The position numbers and the translations under genes were made by a program. The notes under the pieces are model-generated. The model searched no databases. It was not told the origin of the DNA and saw only the letters and a list, made by a program, of their open reading frames with translations. Positions 1 to 6,834 of a DNA stretch of 26,122 nt are shown here, piece by piece; the stretch's first letter is position 1, and every line of letters starts with the position of its first letter. The stretch is taken from IMG/VR virus record IMGVR_UViG_3300047352_000543, positions 1 through 26,122 of that record. One strand, given 5' to 3'. The stretch comes from a virus.

Positions 1-259
1 GCGCTGCATTCAGATTTAAACGGATATCTTCCATTGGCACTACTGCATTTGGCGCTTGCTCTTCTGGCACAATGAGTTCAGGTGCTGATACTTTGGCTAG
101 TCGTCCTTTACCTTGCTCATAGGGGACTAACTGATCAAGTGTTAAATACGTTACCTTGCCTGCTGCATCACGCACCATTGCAAACTCTTTATCATGCTTA
201 CTAATAAACTCTACAAGTTTACCTGTCTTTGTATCTTGAAATAATTTGTGGTCAGCCAT
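1..259 (-). CDS. Unknown protein, 3' end cut off by the window edge
   Basis: The frame is open from an ATG at 257-259 (minus strand) to the window edge, giving 86 residues that begin MADHKLFQDTKTGKLVEF. No stop is reached, so the gene is partial. The visible part is mixed charged and hydrophobic, with no signal peptide, membrane segment or motif I recognise. A Pro/Glu-rich stretch (APELIVPEEQAPNAVVP) lies near residues 60-77. It is the last minus-strand gene of the virion block, about 80 nt beyond the stop of the major capsid protein's partner gene and separated from it by a terminator-like hairpin. Position suggests a structural or head-completion role, but that is inference only. There is no strong Shine-Dalgarno sequence. 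Confidence 0.7.
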   Translation of the reverse strand, partial: MADHKLFQDTKTGKLVEFISKHDKEFAMVRDAAGKVTYLTLDQLVPYEQGKGRLAKVSAPELIVPEEQAPNAVVPMEDIRLNLNAA

Positions 260-292
260 ATCTTTGGGGTACACTTCTTTTATTATAGGCAC

Positions 293-317
293 AAAAAAAG
301 AGCCCCCGTAGGAGCTC
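293..317 (-). terminator. Intrinsic terminator after the capsid operon
   Basis: On the minus strand, GAGCTCC, a TACG loop and GGGGCTC form a 7-bp stem (one G-T pair) followed at once by seven T residues. It lies 25 nt past the stop of the gene at 342-959, so it probably ends the capsid transcript. It is the clearest U-tract terminator in the minus-strand block. Confidence 0.85.
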
Positions 318-341
318 TCTTGTTTGACTGATTTATAACAA

Positions 342-959
342 TCAGGTACCAGAACCAGCTTCAACTGCGTAAGGAATGTGAGCATCCTCAGCGTCAGGAG
401 CAGGGGCAGGAACGTAGTAGCACACTTCAACCAAGATGGCGGAAGGTGAATTACGGCAAGCACCAGCAGAAGGATTCAACGAAGCGGTAGACACTTCATC
501 GGTCGTGACCGTGATAGCAGTGTCAGTACCAAGAGCAGCAACGTTCAAGATGGAGACGAGCACAGAGCCCTCACCATTCTCGGGGTAGTAGCCATCAGCG
601 TCAGCAGTGATTGCAACGCTAGTAGGCAGTCCAGTTGCGGCGGTGATCTTTGCAGTACCACCAACAGATTTCACACCAGGGGCAGAAATAGCTGTGCGGT
701 AAACAGCAGCACCAGCGGGAATGACAAGAGGCTTGTCAACGCGGGGCTTGTCATCTTGACGAAGGTCAGGAGACAGAATGTAGGCAACGTGATCAGAAGC
801 AGCAGGAAGCTCTCCATTAACCAATTGACCTTTCGTATCGGGGTTGAGCACGATGGCACCAACAGCACGATAAAACTCGACGCCAGGGATTGCCTCGACG
901 CCTTGCTCACGATATGCGTTCAAGTGAGCAACATAATTTCCGGGGAAAATTGTAGACAT
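342..959 (-). CDS. Probable capsid decoration or head accessory protein
   Basis: This is a 205-residue protein starting MSTIFPGNYVAHLNAYREQG. A longer frame starts at 977, but the ATG at 959 has AGGAG eight nt upstream and leaves a clean 14-nt gap after the capsid gene stop, so I chose it. The second half is rich in Thr, Val, Ala and Gly with alternating hydrophobics (for example SVAITADADGYYPENGEGS), as in beta-sandwich domains. It has no signal peptide or transmembrane segment. It follows the major capsid gene directly, probably on the same transcript, and a terminator follows it. In many phages this slot holds a capsid cementing or decoration protein. I infer that role from position and composition, not from a recognised family. 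Confidence 0.75.
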   Translation of the reverse strand: MSTIFPGNYVAHLNAYREQGVEAIPGVEFYRAVGAIVLNPDTKGQLVNGELPAASDHVAYILSPDLRQDDKPRVDKPLVIPAGAAVYRTAISAPGVKSVGGTAKITAATGLPTSVAITADADGYYPENGEGSVLVSILNVAALGTDTAITVTTDEVSTASLNPSAGACRNSPSAILVEVCYYVPAPAPDAEDAHIPYAVEAGSGT

Positions 960-973
960 AGTTAGTACTCCTA

Positions 974-2125
974 TCAATATACGAAAGAGTAACCAACCGT
1001 GATGAAATCCTTATTAAGGGTTTCAAAACCGGCGAACAAGCTCCAGATCATGATGATGAAACGAGAGAAGTCATCGTTGTTGTTCAACAAGATTTGAGCG
1101 TTGTTACCACCAATACCTACGCCGACAGCCTGAGGACCGAAGAAGATCAACTGAGCAGCGCCGTAATCGGCAGCCGTAGCAGCTTCGTCAGTAATTGCCA
1201 GGTTGTAGGAAGTTTCAGGCAGGTTGGTGGACTCGAACCAGCGGACGCCTTCAAAGAGGAATCCGGTAGGCATCACGGGTTGACCAGCAACAAAGCCAGC
1301 TTGTCCGTATGCAGGACCCATGCCTTTATAGAAGTTGGCATTAGGTGCCAGACCTGGGTTCATGGGATCAACCATGCCCGTGCCTGGGTAACGTGCGATT
1401 TCGCGGAAGTCGCTGTTCTGACGCAGGTGCATCATTGCAGTGGGGTCCACGATGCAACGGTAGTAACCATCAGCGAAGGTAGGGACGTTGCGCTTACGCA
1501 TGTCCTTAACGACTTCGAGAAGGTCGGTCTTAACATCAAACTTGGCAGATTCACCAGCTTCGTAGGTGACGCCAAGGGTTCCGAGACCGCCGTCATCTTT
1601 GGCTTTACCACCGGGGAGGTAGTAACCACCTTGCTCTGCAGATGATTGACCACAAGCTTCTGCTTTCAGCAGCTCGTTAGCAAACACCCGATCGCGCCAA
1701 CGACGATAGTCATCGAGCAGCGTGAGTGAACCAATGGATTGGTGGAAAACGTTCAGGTTGCCAGTATCAAGCAGCAAACGCTGAGCGGTAATAAGGGTCT
1801 CGCGAGCTACCTTGAAGGTAGAAGGCTGAGTTGCATCGCGGGAATCAGCAGGGCCGGTGTACTCACGCAGAGTAACGAGCACTTTGTCCTTGACGATGTT
1901 GCGTGCGGAGGCGGATCCAAGTGTTTGGTCGGCGGTCCGCTCACGGGACTCCTTGGTGCCAGGCTTACCCCAGAAGCGGTAACGATCAAGCTGCACGGTC
2001 TGACCAGGCTGCTTAGAGAAATCGTGTACAACTACGGGCTCAACTGCCATCTCAATGATGTAGGCAGGATGAGGACGGTAAAGTTCTGCACCAAGAAGCT
2101 TCGGAAAGTCATTATCAATCCACAT
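974..2125 (-). CDS. Major capsid protein, N4 gp56-like
   Basis: This 383-residue protein reads as a major capsid protein of the N4 gp56 family, which adopts the HK97 fold and builds the icosahedral shell. Familiar features are the N-terminal segment EPVVVHDFSKQPGQTVQLDRYRFW, here about residues 29-52, the conserved RETLITAQRLLLDTGN helix near 109-124, and the C-terminal domain with the GVGIGGNNAQ and WSLFAGFETLNKDFITVGYSF stretches. The length is normal for the family. The ATG at 2125 is preceded by GGAG nine nt upstream, one of the best ribosome binding sites in the window. The leader carries a hairpin. The gene lies downstream of the sigma factor and the 228-residue gene, separated from them by the plus-strand HNH and structural pair. 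Its assignment is secure by family pattern, though not confirmed by search. Confidence 0.9.
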   Translation of the reverse strand: MWIDNDFPKLLGAELYRPHPAYIIEMAVEPVVVHDFSKQPGQTVQLDRYRFWGKPGTKESRERTADQTLGSASARNIVKDKVLVTLREYTGPADSRDATQPSTFKVARETLITAQRLLLDTGNLNVFHQSIGSLTLLDDYRRWRDRVFANELLKAEACGQSSAEQGGYYLPGGKAKDDGGLGTLGVTYEAGESAKFDVKTDLLEVVKDMRKRNVPTFADGYYRCIVDPTAMMHLRQNSDFREIARYPGTGMVDPMNPGLAPNANFYKGMGPAYGQAGFVAGQPVMPTGFLFEGVRWFESTNLPETSYNLAITDEAATAADYGAAQLIFFGPQAVGVGIGGNNAQILLNNNDDFSRFIIMIWSLFAGFETLNKDFITVGYSFVY

Positions 2126-2185
2126 GGATTAATACTCCGTAAGCTAAAAGGTTTATAAGTGACTTCGACAGGTCACATATATAGA
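2126..2185 (-). promoter_or_regulatory. Capsid gene leader: TATATA box, hairpin and strong SD
   Basis: On the minus strand, a TATATA stretch (about 2178-2184) is followed by the inverted repeat GTGAC (arms 2172-2176 and 2159-2163, 8-nt loop), then TTATAAA and an ACGGAG ribosome binding site nine nt before the ATG. Unlike other virion genes, there is no TACAAT box about 24 nt upstream. A 5' hairpin plus strong SD fits a stabilised, highly translated capsid mRNA. Confidence 0.5.
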
Positions 2186-2238
2186 TATTAATGTGTGTTG
2201 TTATACTTATGTATATGTACCCAAATATCTTGTGGTAA

Positions 2239-2604
2239 ATGGATTTTATTAATGACAAAATTTGGAAACCTATTCATACTTTGCCAGGGTTTGAGTGCTG
2301 TATTGAGTACTACGTCAACGAAGCTGGGCTTGTTAAAAGTACTAAAGGTGTTATCGAGCGTATCCTTAAGCAGCGTGTCAATAAGAATGGTTATTCTCAA
2401 GTTAATTTGACGCAACGAATTGGACGTAAGCAGACAATTACTACGACAGTACACAAGCTAGTGGCACTTGCATTCTTAGAACAGCCTGCTGCAAGTCCTG
2501 GTAAAGCAAAGGGGTGCAGTCGTATTAAGCACATTGATGGATGTAAAACTAATAACTCAGTTGATAATCTTAAATGGACTAAAATAGAAGAAAGTGATAA
2601 CTAA
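2239..2604 (+). CDS. Free-standing HNH homing endonuclease with NUMOD4 domain
   Basis: This 121-residue protein begins with a NUMOD4-type DNA-binding element (WKPIHTLPGFECCIEYYVNEAGLVKS, residues 9-34) and ends with an HNH_3-type nuclease core: VHKLVALAF (71-79) and IKHIDGCKTNNSVDNLKW (96-113). The likely metal and catalytic residues are His72, His98, the Asn pair at 105-106 and Asn110. Such enzymes nick or cut DNA at a target site and spread by recombination. It is not inside an intron or intein that I can see. It lies on the plus strand, opposite to its neighbours, between the capsid gene leader and the structural gene at 2610 with only 5 nt to that gene. This layout suggests it arrived as an insertion or travels with that gene. 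There is no clear SD; a TATACT box lies about 30 nt upstream. Confidence 0.88.
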   Translation: MDFINDKIWKPIHTLPGFECCIEYYVNEAGLVKSTKGVIERILKQRVNKNGYSQVNLTQRIGRKQTITTTVHKLVALAFLEQPAASPGKAKGCSRIKHIDGCKTNNSVDNLKWTKIEESDN

Positions 2605-2609
2605 ACACA

Positions 2610-3254
2610 ATGGCTGATAGTCTGGTTCTTACTGGTGTTAAGGACGTTAAAAAGCACACCGGCACTGAGATGCTTCTCACACGTCCCAAGCGTGGAGGTG
2701 ATACACATTCCCTCAAAGAATGGTGGAAAGGTGGTGGTGTAAGTACTTGTTATGTTGAATGCTCAGTATTTGATGTAACTACTGCATCTGGTACTGTCAA
2801 GCTGGTGCTTGATAGTAATAGCAGCACTAACGTTCGTATTGACCACGATGGTAACTTTAACTTTACCTTTATTGGTATCAATGAAGTTGCACGTGGCGCA
2901 CTCTTTACTGAGTCGTATGAGTTGATTGAGCATTACGTATTCCCACGTATCAGTGGTGGCAAAGTAATGACTGTTACTCCTGCTGGTGGTGCTAGCCGTC
3001 CTAACGTTCCTGTGCCTCCATCTGGTGTGGTGACTGGGGCTGCAATCTCTGATGCTGGTACCGGATATGGTGCCGGTCAGAACGGTGTATCCGTTAATGG
3101 CGGTAGTGGTTCAGGTATGACAATCAACTATGGCTCTGACGGTGACGCTATTAACTCTGTAACTGTTGTTAGTGGTGGTCAAGACTATGTGAACGGTGAG
3201 ACCGTGACTGTCCCTGGTGGTAATGGCGACGGTGAGTTAACCGTTACTGTTTAA
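2610..3254 (+). CDS. Beta-rich virion structural protein with glycine-rich C-terminal repeat domain
   Basis: This 214-residue protein begins MADSLVLTGVKDVKKHTGTEM. Residues 1-118 look like one beta-rich domain. After a Pro linker (RPNVPVPPSGVV, about 129-140), residues 142-214 form a Gly/Val/Thr/Asn-rich module with two similar halves (DAGTGYGAGQNGVSVNGGSG and SGGQDYVNGETVTVPGGNG). Short modules of this type, GxGYxxGxxV followed by GGxGSG, recur in marine phage virion proteins. A head decoration, fibre or baseplate-like role is plausible. It is on the plus strand directly after the HNH gene, and its stop shares the tetramer TTAA (3251-3254) with the stop of the convergent gene. The AATGG start follows the HNH stop by 5 nt, suggesting co-transcription. 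Confidence 0.8.
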   Translation: MADSLVLTGVKDVKKHTGTEMLLTRPKRGGDTHSLKEWWKGGGVSTCYVECSVFDVTTASGTVKLVLDSNSSTNVRIDHDGNFNFTFIGINEVARGALFTESYELIEHYVFPRISGGKVMTVTPAGGASRPNVPVPPSGVVTGAAISDAGTGYGAGQNGVSVNGGSGSGMTINYGSDGDAINSVTVVSGGQDYVNGETVTVPGGNGDGELTVTV

Positions 3255-3937
3255 CGGCAAAGGCTATATCGCATAGCATTTACTTCTGCTCCAGATAAGT
3301 ATTCTTGCCCTATGACGCACTTGACGTTGTAGGGCAATCTTCTTGTGTTACGGGCGTGGAAGCCAATATAAAAGTAATCGTTTAAGCGAACGTACATCTT
3401 GTCGTACGGATGCTCTTGCCTTTCTTTGGTATACAACCGTACATCAAACCAAGCATCAATGTACTTATTACCAGTCTTCAAGTTTTCTAAGTCAACACTG
3501 ATATAAGCATCTGATTTGCCACCTAGACTAGAGCGTCTAATCAACGCAGGGTCATAAGTATTGACTGTAGTTAAGTCTTTACTCTCATCAATCTCTGCTG
3601 GGAAATATGTGTTGAGTACACTTAAATCCTTTTCAGTAATCATCGCACATTCCCAACCTGGCTCTTCAAAGCAGGCAAATGCGTAGTCCTGATTGATTGC
3701 TACTTCTACACGAATAAAATGATTCTCTTTCCCAAATAACCCAACTGCATCTTGGTAGTTAATTTCAAATGGAATAATTGTCACACGATCTTTCTGCGGT
3801 GAGTTGATTGAACCACCTTCTGCATAATTTAAGGACTTATTGCAAGATGTATACTGTGGCATGGTGCTGTCACTTGCACCATAGATAATATGTCTATCTA
3901 GGATGCGTTGTGTGACATCCTTCGCACCCTCGTTCAT
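3251..3937 (-). CDS. Unknown protein, 228 residues, downstream of the sigma gene
   Basis: The protein starts MNEGAKDVTQRILDRHIIYG and has no motif I can name. Its composition is that of a soluble globular protein: many Tyr, Asp and Arg residues, four scattered cysteines (Cys32, Cys94, Cys102 and others near the C terminus) and several beta-like stretches (RVTIIPFEINYQD, KMYVRLNDYFYIGFHARN). It could be a structural or tail-attachment protein given the neighbourhood. It lies 32 nt after the sigma factor stop and has its own TACAAT box at 3962-3967, which overlaps the end of the sigma gene. It therefore appears separately promoted. Its stop codon overlaps that of the plus-strand structural gene in a shared TTAA. 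Confidence 0.72.
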   Translation of the reverse strand: MNEGAKDVTQRILDRHIIYGASDSTMPQYTSCNKSLNYAEGGSINSPQKDRVTIIPFEINYQDAVGLFGKENHFIRVEVAINQDYAFACFEEPGWECAMITEKDLSVLNTYFPAEIDESKDLTTVNTYDPALIRRSSLGGKSDAYISVDLENLKTGNKYIDAWFDVRLYTKERQEHPYDKMYVRLNDYFYIGFHARNTRRLPYNVKCVIGQEYLSGAEVNAMRYSLCR

Positions 3938-3961
3938 GAGATTATTGCATCTGTTACTTCT

Positions 3962-3967
3962 ATTGTA
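3962..3967 (-). promoter_or_regulatory. TACAAT -10 box for the 228-residue gene
   Basis: Minus-strand TTACAATAG, with 24 nt between the box and the ATG at 3937. It lies within 8 nt of the sigma factor stop. It belongs to the recurrent virion promoter family; no -35 box is evident. Confidence 0.55.
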
Positions 3968-3969
3968 AT

Positions 3970-4905
3970 TTACAAATACTCATTGATTTCATCAGAGTTA
4001 GCACGCAATGCTCTTAATGCTTTGTGCTCTAGCGTACGCACACGGTCACGGCTCATATTAAGCACTTGTCCAATAGCAGTCATCGACATTGGCTCAAGCA
4101 TTTCATCACCAATTCCATAACGCATTGCCACTACAGCACCTTGCATTTCAGGTAATTCTGAAATTAATTCACGGATATCTTCTTTGATGTACTGACGCTC
4201 AAGGATGAGTTCAGGTAACTGTGTCTCATCTTCAAGCAGGTCAATCAGAGCTGTATCTCTGTTCTCACCAATCTTGATTTCTAGTGATGTTGGCTGACGT
4301 GCCTTACACATTAAATCTTTAATCTCATCTACAGTTAGGTCCAGATGTGCAGCAAGGTCAAACACATTAGGCATCTGACCATTCATCTGACTTAGTTCAC
4401 GCTGGGCTTTTTTAAGTTTGTTGAGGTTCTCAGTAATGTGGATCGGCAGGCGGATGGCTCTGCTCTTCTCCGCAATCGCCCTTGTAATGCCTTGTCGAAT
4501 CCACCAATATGCATAAGTAGAGAACTTATAGCCACGACCAGGATCGAACTTCTCCACACCACGGACGAGTCCGATTGTTCCTTCTTGGATAATGTCCAAG
4601 AGCTCCATATTACGCTTGGTATATTTCTTTGCGACAGAGACAACAAGACGAAGATTAGCGGTAACCATCTTGTCTTTTGCTCTTTCGCCATCACGTAGTT
4701 CTTTTTTAATTTGTTTCTCGGTGAGGTCCATTGCTTCAGCTAGTCCTTCTGTATCTAGCTCTAGCTCTTTCTTCATCTCCTTAAGTACCATCATACGTTG
4801 TACTTGGCGACCTAAAAGGATTTCCTCATCGTGTTCCAGAAGTGGGATACGTCCGATGTCACGCAGGTAGGAACGTACTGAATCTCCTGAAAGTTTTACT
4901 GACAT
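3970..4905 (-). CDS. Sigma-70 family RNA polymerase sigma factor, cyanobacterial group 2-like
   Basis: This is a complete 311-residue sigma factor that would bind host core RNA polymerase and direct it to promoters. Region 1.2 is at 8-40 (DSVRSYLRDIGRIPLLEHDE). Regions 2.1-2.4 are at 78-148, with NLRLVVSVAKKY, LLDIIQEGTIGLVRGVEKFD and the -10-reading helix YWWIRQGITRAIA. Region 3 spans roughly 150-230, starting RAIRLPIHITENLNKLKKA. Region 4 is at 238-305, with the helix-turn-helix SRDRVRTLEHKALRALR. There is no long region 1.1. The match to cyanobacterial SigB/C/D-type factors is much closer than to T4 gp55-type late sigmas. It sits inside the virion block, so a late transcription role is likely. 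The start ATG lacks an SD but has a TACAGT box with 23 nt between. Region 4.2 departs from the usual RERVRQIE (here RDRVRTLE), which could shift -35 preference. Confidence 0.93.
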   Translation of the reverse strand: MSVKLSGDSVRSYLRDIGRIPLLEHDEEILLGRQVQRMMVLKEMKKELELDTEGLAEAMDLTEKQIKKELRDGERAKDKMVTANLRLVVSVAKKYTKRNMELLDIIQEGTIGLVRGVEKFDPGRGYKFSTYAYWWIRQGITRAIAEKSRAIRLPIHITENLNKLKKAQRELSQMNGQMPNVFDLAAHLDLTVDEIKDLMCKARQPTSLEIKIGENRDTALIDLLEDETQLPELILERQYIKEDIRELISELPEMQGAVVAMRYGIGDEMLEPMSMTAIGQVLNMSRDRVRTLEHKALRALRANSDEINEYL

Positions 4906-4928
4906 ATTATGCTTTTTGGGTATACTTA

Positions 4929-4934
4929 ACTGTA
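4929..4934 (-). promoter_or_regulatory. TACAGT -10 box for the sigma gene
   Basis: Minus-strand TTAGGCTACAGT with 23 nt before the ATG. The upstream TTAGGC resembles the TTAGAC found before three other virion genes. If the sigma recognises this family, the gene would be self-activating. Confidence 0.5.
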
Positions 4935-4960
4935 GCCTAATATTCTAGCTTCGTCAACAC

Positions 4961-5248
4961 TTAACCGTGTAATCTTGCATACCTAAGTGACTTTTTAGGT
5001 TGCTCTCCATCTTCCATAGACTCCACAGCCATTGCCTGCGCTGCGTGTTCGTTAAATCCTTTCTCTTTATAGATAGATTCTGCCTCTTGATATTTCTCAA
5101 CACTACTTTCAAAATCTTCGCCGTGAGTAAGCATCTCAGCAGTCATCTGATTAGCTGCCTGGTCAGGCACGCCATCAGTCTTTAGATGCTTCCAGATTGT
5201 CTGGAATACTTCCGGGTCTTGTTGTGTTTCTTGTCCAGCTAAACGCAC
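4961..5248 (-). CDS. Small acidic helical protein of unknown function
   Basis: This is a 95-residue protein with a GTG start at 5248: MRLAGQETQQDPEVFQTIWK. It is strongly helical and acidic (many Glu, Gln, Ala and Met residues), with no cysteine and no membrane segment. Two segments look related, AANQMTAEMLTHGEDFESSV and HAAQAMAVESMEDGEQPKKS, suggesting an internal duplication of a helix pair. I do not recognise a family. A better ATG start is absent, since the next Met is far inside. The GTG is also supported by the TACAAT box with 26 nt between, and the leader hairpin ends exactly on the GTG. The gene lies between the 153-residue gene (38-nt gap) and the sigma gene. A head assembly role is possible. 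Confidence 0.65.
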   Translation of the reverse strand: MRLAGQETQQDPEVFQTIWKHLKTDGVPDQAANQMTAEMLTHGEDFESSVEKYQEAESIYKEKGFNEHAAQAMAVESMEDGEQPKKSLRYARLHG

Positions 5249-5280
5249 GGTATAAGTATTAGCAACCTATACCGATTGTA
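5248..5280 (-). promoter_or_regulatory. TACAAT box with a 7-bp inverted repeat ending on the start codon
   Basis: TACAAT (5275-5280, minus strand) is followed directly by CGGTATA, a 13-nt loop and TATACCG. The last G of the second arm is the first base of the GTG start. Transcription would begin inside the repeat, so it could be an operator, or an RNA hairpin that restricts the start codon. There are 26 nt between box and start. Confidence 0.5.
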
Positions 5281-5286
5281 ATAGAT

Positions 5287-5748
5287 TTACATTCCCATCT
5301 GGTTCTGTGCCAGGTCAGGGTTCATTCCCACTGCCATTGCTTTACCAGTTGCGATGCTGTTGCGAACTGCAGCACCTTCAATATCACCCATCTGTGACAT
5401 GTACTGTGTGGCGGGAGAGCCGAGCACTTCCATTACTTCAGCCTTACGCTCGTTAGCAAAGGATGCAGCTTTAAATTCTTCGTTGTCAGATACAAGCTGT
5501 TGCTTACGTACGCCTTGTACTGCGTTTGCTTCAGCCTGAGGAATCATTGAGCCTTGGTTCTGACCCATGTTCTGCATGGCCAGACGCTCATTGTTGTATG
5601 GCTGACTGTTAACACTAGGCTTGGACGAGCCGCCTTGGTCAAAGGAGTTTGGTCCTGGAGGTGCTGACGTCCGGTTCATGCCTTCAAGTCCACGCATTGC
5701 GCTGGACTGTGGAAGCATTTGCTCTGCAATAGTATAAGGATTAGCCAT
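5287..5748 (-). CDS. Gln/Asn/Met-rich probable virion protein
   Basis: This 153-residue protein starts MANPYTIAEQMLPQSSAMRG. The first 75 residues are low in order: Pro, Gly, Ser, Asn and Gln-rich (for example SAPPGPNSFDQGGSSKPSVN). Residues 76-153 are Ala/Glu/Met-rich and likely helical. There are no cysteines, signal peptide or membrane segment. Composition and place, between the Gln/Ala/Pro-rich protein and the small acidic protein in the portal-to-capsid interval, suit a head assembly or internal virion protein, but no family is recognised. The ATG at 5748 has no good SD. It follows a TACAAT box (24 nt between) and a GC-rich hairpin, so it appears separately transcribed. Confidence 0.7.
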   Translation of the reverse strand: MANPYTIAEQMLPQSSAMRGLEGMNRTSAPPGPNSFDQGGSSKPSVNSQPYNNERLAMQNMGQNQGSMIPQAEANAVQGVRKQQLVSDNEEFKAASFANERKAEVMEVLGSPATQYMSQMGDIEGAAVRNSIATGKAMAVGMNPDLAQNQMGM

Positions 5749-5772
5749 TGTTTAATTGATTCTCATATATAC

Positions 5773-5800
5773 ATTGTAAGGGGATACGTTATGTACCCCC
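5773..5800 (-). promoter_or_regulatory. GC-rich hairpin abutting a TACAAT box
   Basis: On the minus strand, GGGGGTAC, an ATAAC loop and GTATCCCC (5780-5800) form an 8-bp stem with one G-T pair, followed immediately by TTACAAT (box 5773-5778). The ATG at 5748 lies 31 nt past the hairpin, close to the hairpin-to-ATG spacing of the right-hand gene array. The hairpin follows the stop at 5812 but lacks a T-tract. Confidence 0.5.
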
Positions 5801-5811
5801 TCACGTTTTTA

Positions 5812-6834
5812 TCAGAGGTCTTGGATCATCATCTTCTGCTGGAAGGCAGCTGGAGGAGCCTGTGACAGGACCTTCCATGCATCTTCAGGGTTTGCATCCA
5901 TCATCTCGGAGAACCCACCCCAGAAGTCATTAGCGGCGTTTGCCTGACGACCTGGTGTTGGCATCTCTTGGATAGGACGTTGGAAGTTCTGGGGAACCTG
6001 ACCTTGCTCTTGGGCGAGGATTTCAGCTTCGAACTGTGCACGTGCTTGCTCGTTAGCAAGTTCAGCGGCTTCGCTTTCGGTCAGCGTTGGATAAGGACCT
6101 TCTGCACCGAAGAAGTCGTTGACATAGTCAGCCAGGACGTCGGGGTCGGTGAGCATGAGGTTCATTGCTGCACGCTCTTCACCAGCTGCTTCAAGCACCA
6201 AAGACTGATGCTGACCACGCTGCACTTGCTCGATGAGGGCATCCTCAACGGCACAGGCATAGGTGTTCAGAAGGTTGGGAGCTTCAGCACCAAAGTGCTC
6301 AAGAACTTCAAGACTTTCGTCGCTGATTTGACTTAGATACGCGTCCCGTGCCGGAGCCTGACTTTCTGCCAGAGCCGGAGCCGGTGCGGCCACCTGCTGC
6401 TGAAGCGCCTGCTGCATCAAAGCCTGGGTTGAAGCTTGGGGAGAGTAGGTCTGCTGCGCCGAATACTGGGCTTGCTGCTGAGGAGCCTGGGGCATTGAAG
6501 CCCAGCTGGGCTGAGTAGCTGCCTGGGGTGTTGGCGTCACTTGGTAAGCCGAGGGTGACACCTGGGCCTGGTACTGGTTGCTTGTATTCAAACTTGCGCT
6601 GAGCGCCTGGAACGCCTGCTGCCATGGATTGCCCGCCGGAGCCGAAGCCTGCGCTGCCGGGGCCTGTCCCTGGTAAGCCGGAGCCTGAGGCATTTGGGGC
6701 ACCTGGACCTGATATGCCTGGGAGGCTTGTCCTTGGTTGCTCGCGTACTGGCTGTCCTGCGCTGGCGCGGCGTACGTCTGCGGGGCTGAGGCTTGGGGGG
6801 CGCTCGTCTGAGCTGTCTGGATGGTACTTTCCAC
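5812..6834 (-). CDS. Gln/Ala/Pro-rich protein overlapping the portal gene; scaffold-like candidate
   Basis: This is a 340-residue protein with a GTG start at 6834, preceded by TAAGGAG ten nt upstream. That SD lies inside portal codons for LRKEL. Residues 1-160 are low complexity, built of Gln, Ala, Pro, Ser and Tyr (QAPAYQGQAPAAQASAPAGN and similar). Residues 165-340 are acidic and ordered, mainly helical (SDESLEVLEHFGAEAPNLLN, then FFGAEGPYPTLTESEAAELA), ending QQKMMIQDL. A disordered half joined to an acidic helical half, encoded between portal and capsid, fits a scaffolding protein or an internal head protein. I cannot name a family. The first 527 bp are also read in another frame by the portal gene. 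The last 496 bp are read by this gene alone, which supports it being real. Confidence 0.8.
   Translation of the reverse strand: MESTIQTAQTSAPQASAPQTYAAPAQDSQYASNQGQASQAYQVQVPQMPQAPAYQGQAPAAQASAPAGNPWQQAFQALSASLNTSNQYQAQVSPSAYQVTPTPQAATQPSWASMPQAPQQQAQYSAQQTYSPQASTQALMQQALQQQVAAPAPALAESQAPARDAYLSQISDESLEVLEHFGAEAPNLLNTYACAVEDALIEQVQRGQHQSLVLEAAGEERAAMNLMLTDPDVLADYVNDFFGAEGPYPTLTESEAAELANEQARAQFEAEILAQEQGQVPQNFQRPIQEMPTPGRQANAANDFWGGFSEMMDANPEDAWKVLSQAPPAAFQQKMMIQDL

Noticed and set aside
1094-1645. 183-residue plus-strand frame opposite the capsid gene
   Set aside because: It lies fully inside the major capsid coding sequence and has no promoter, RBS or plausible protein composition.
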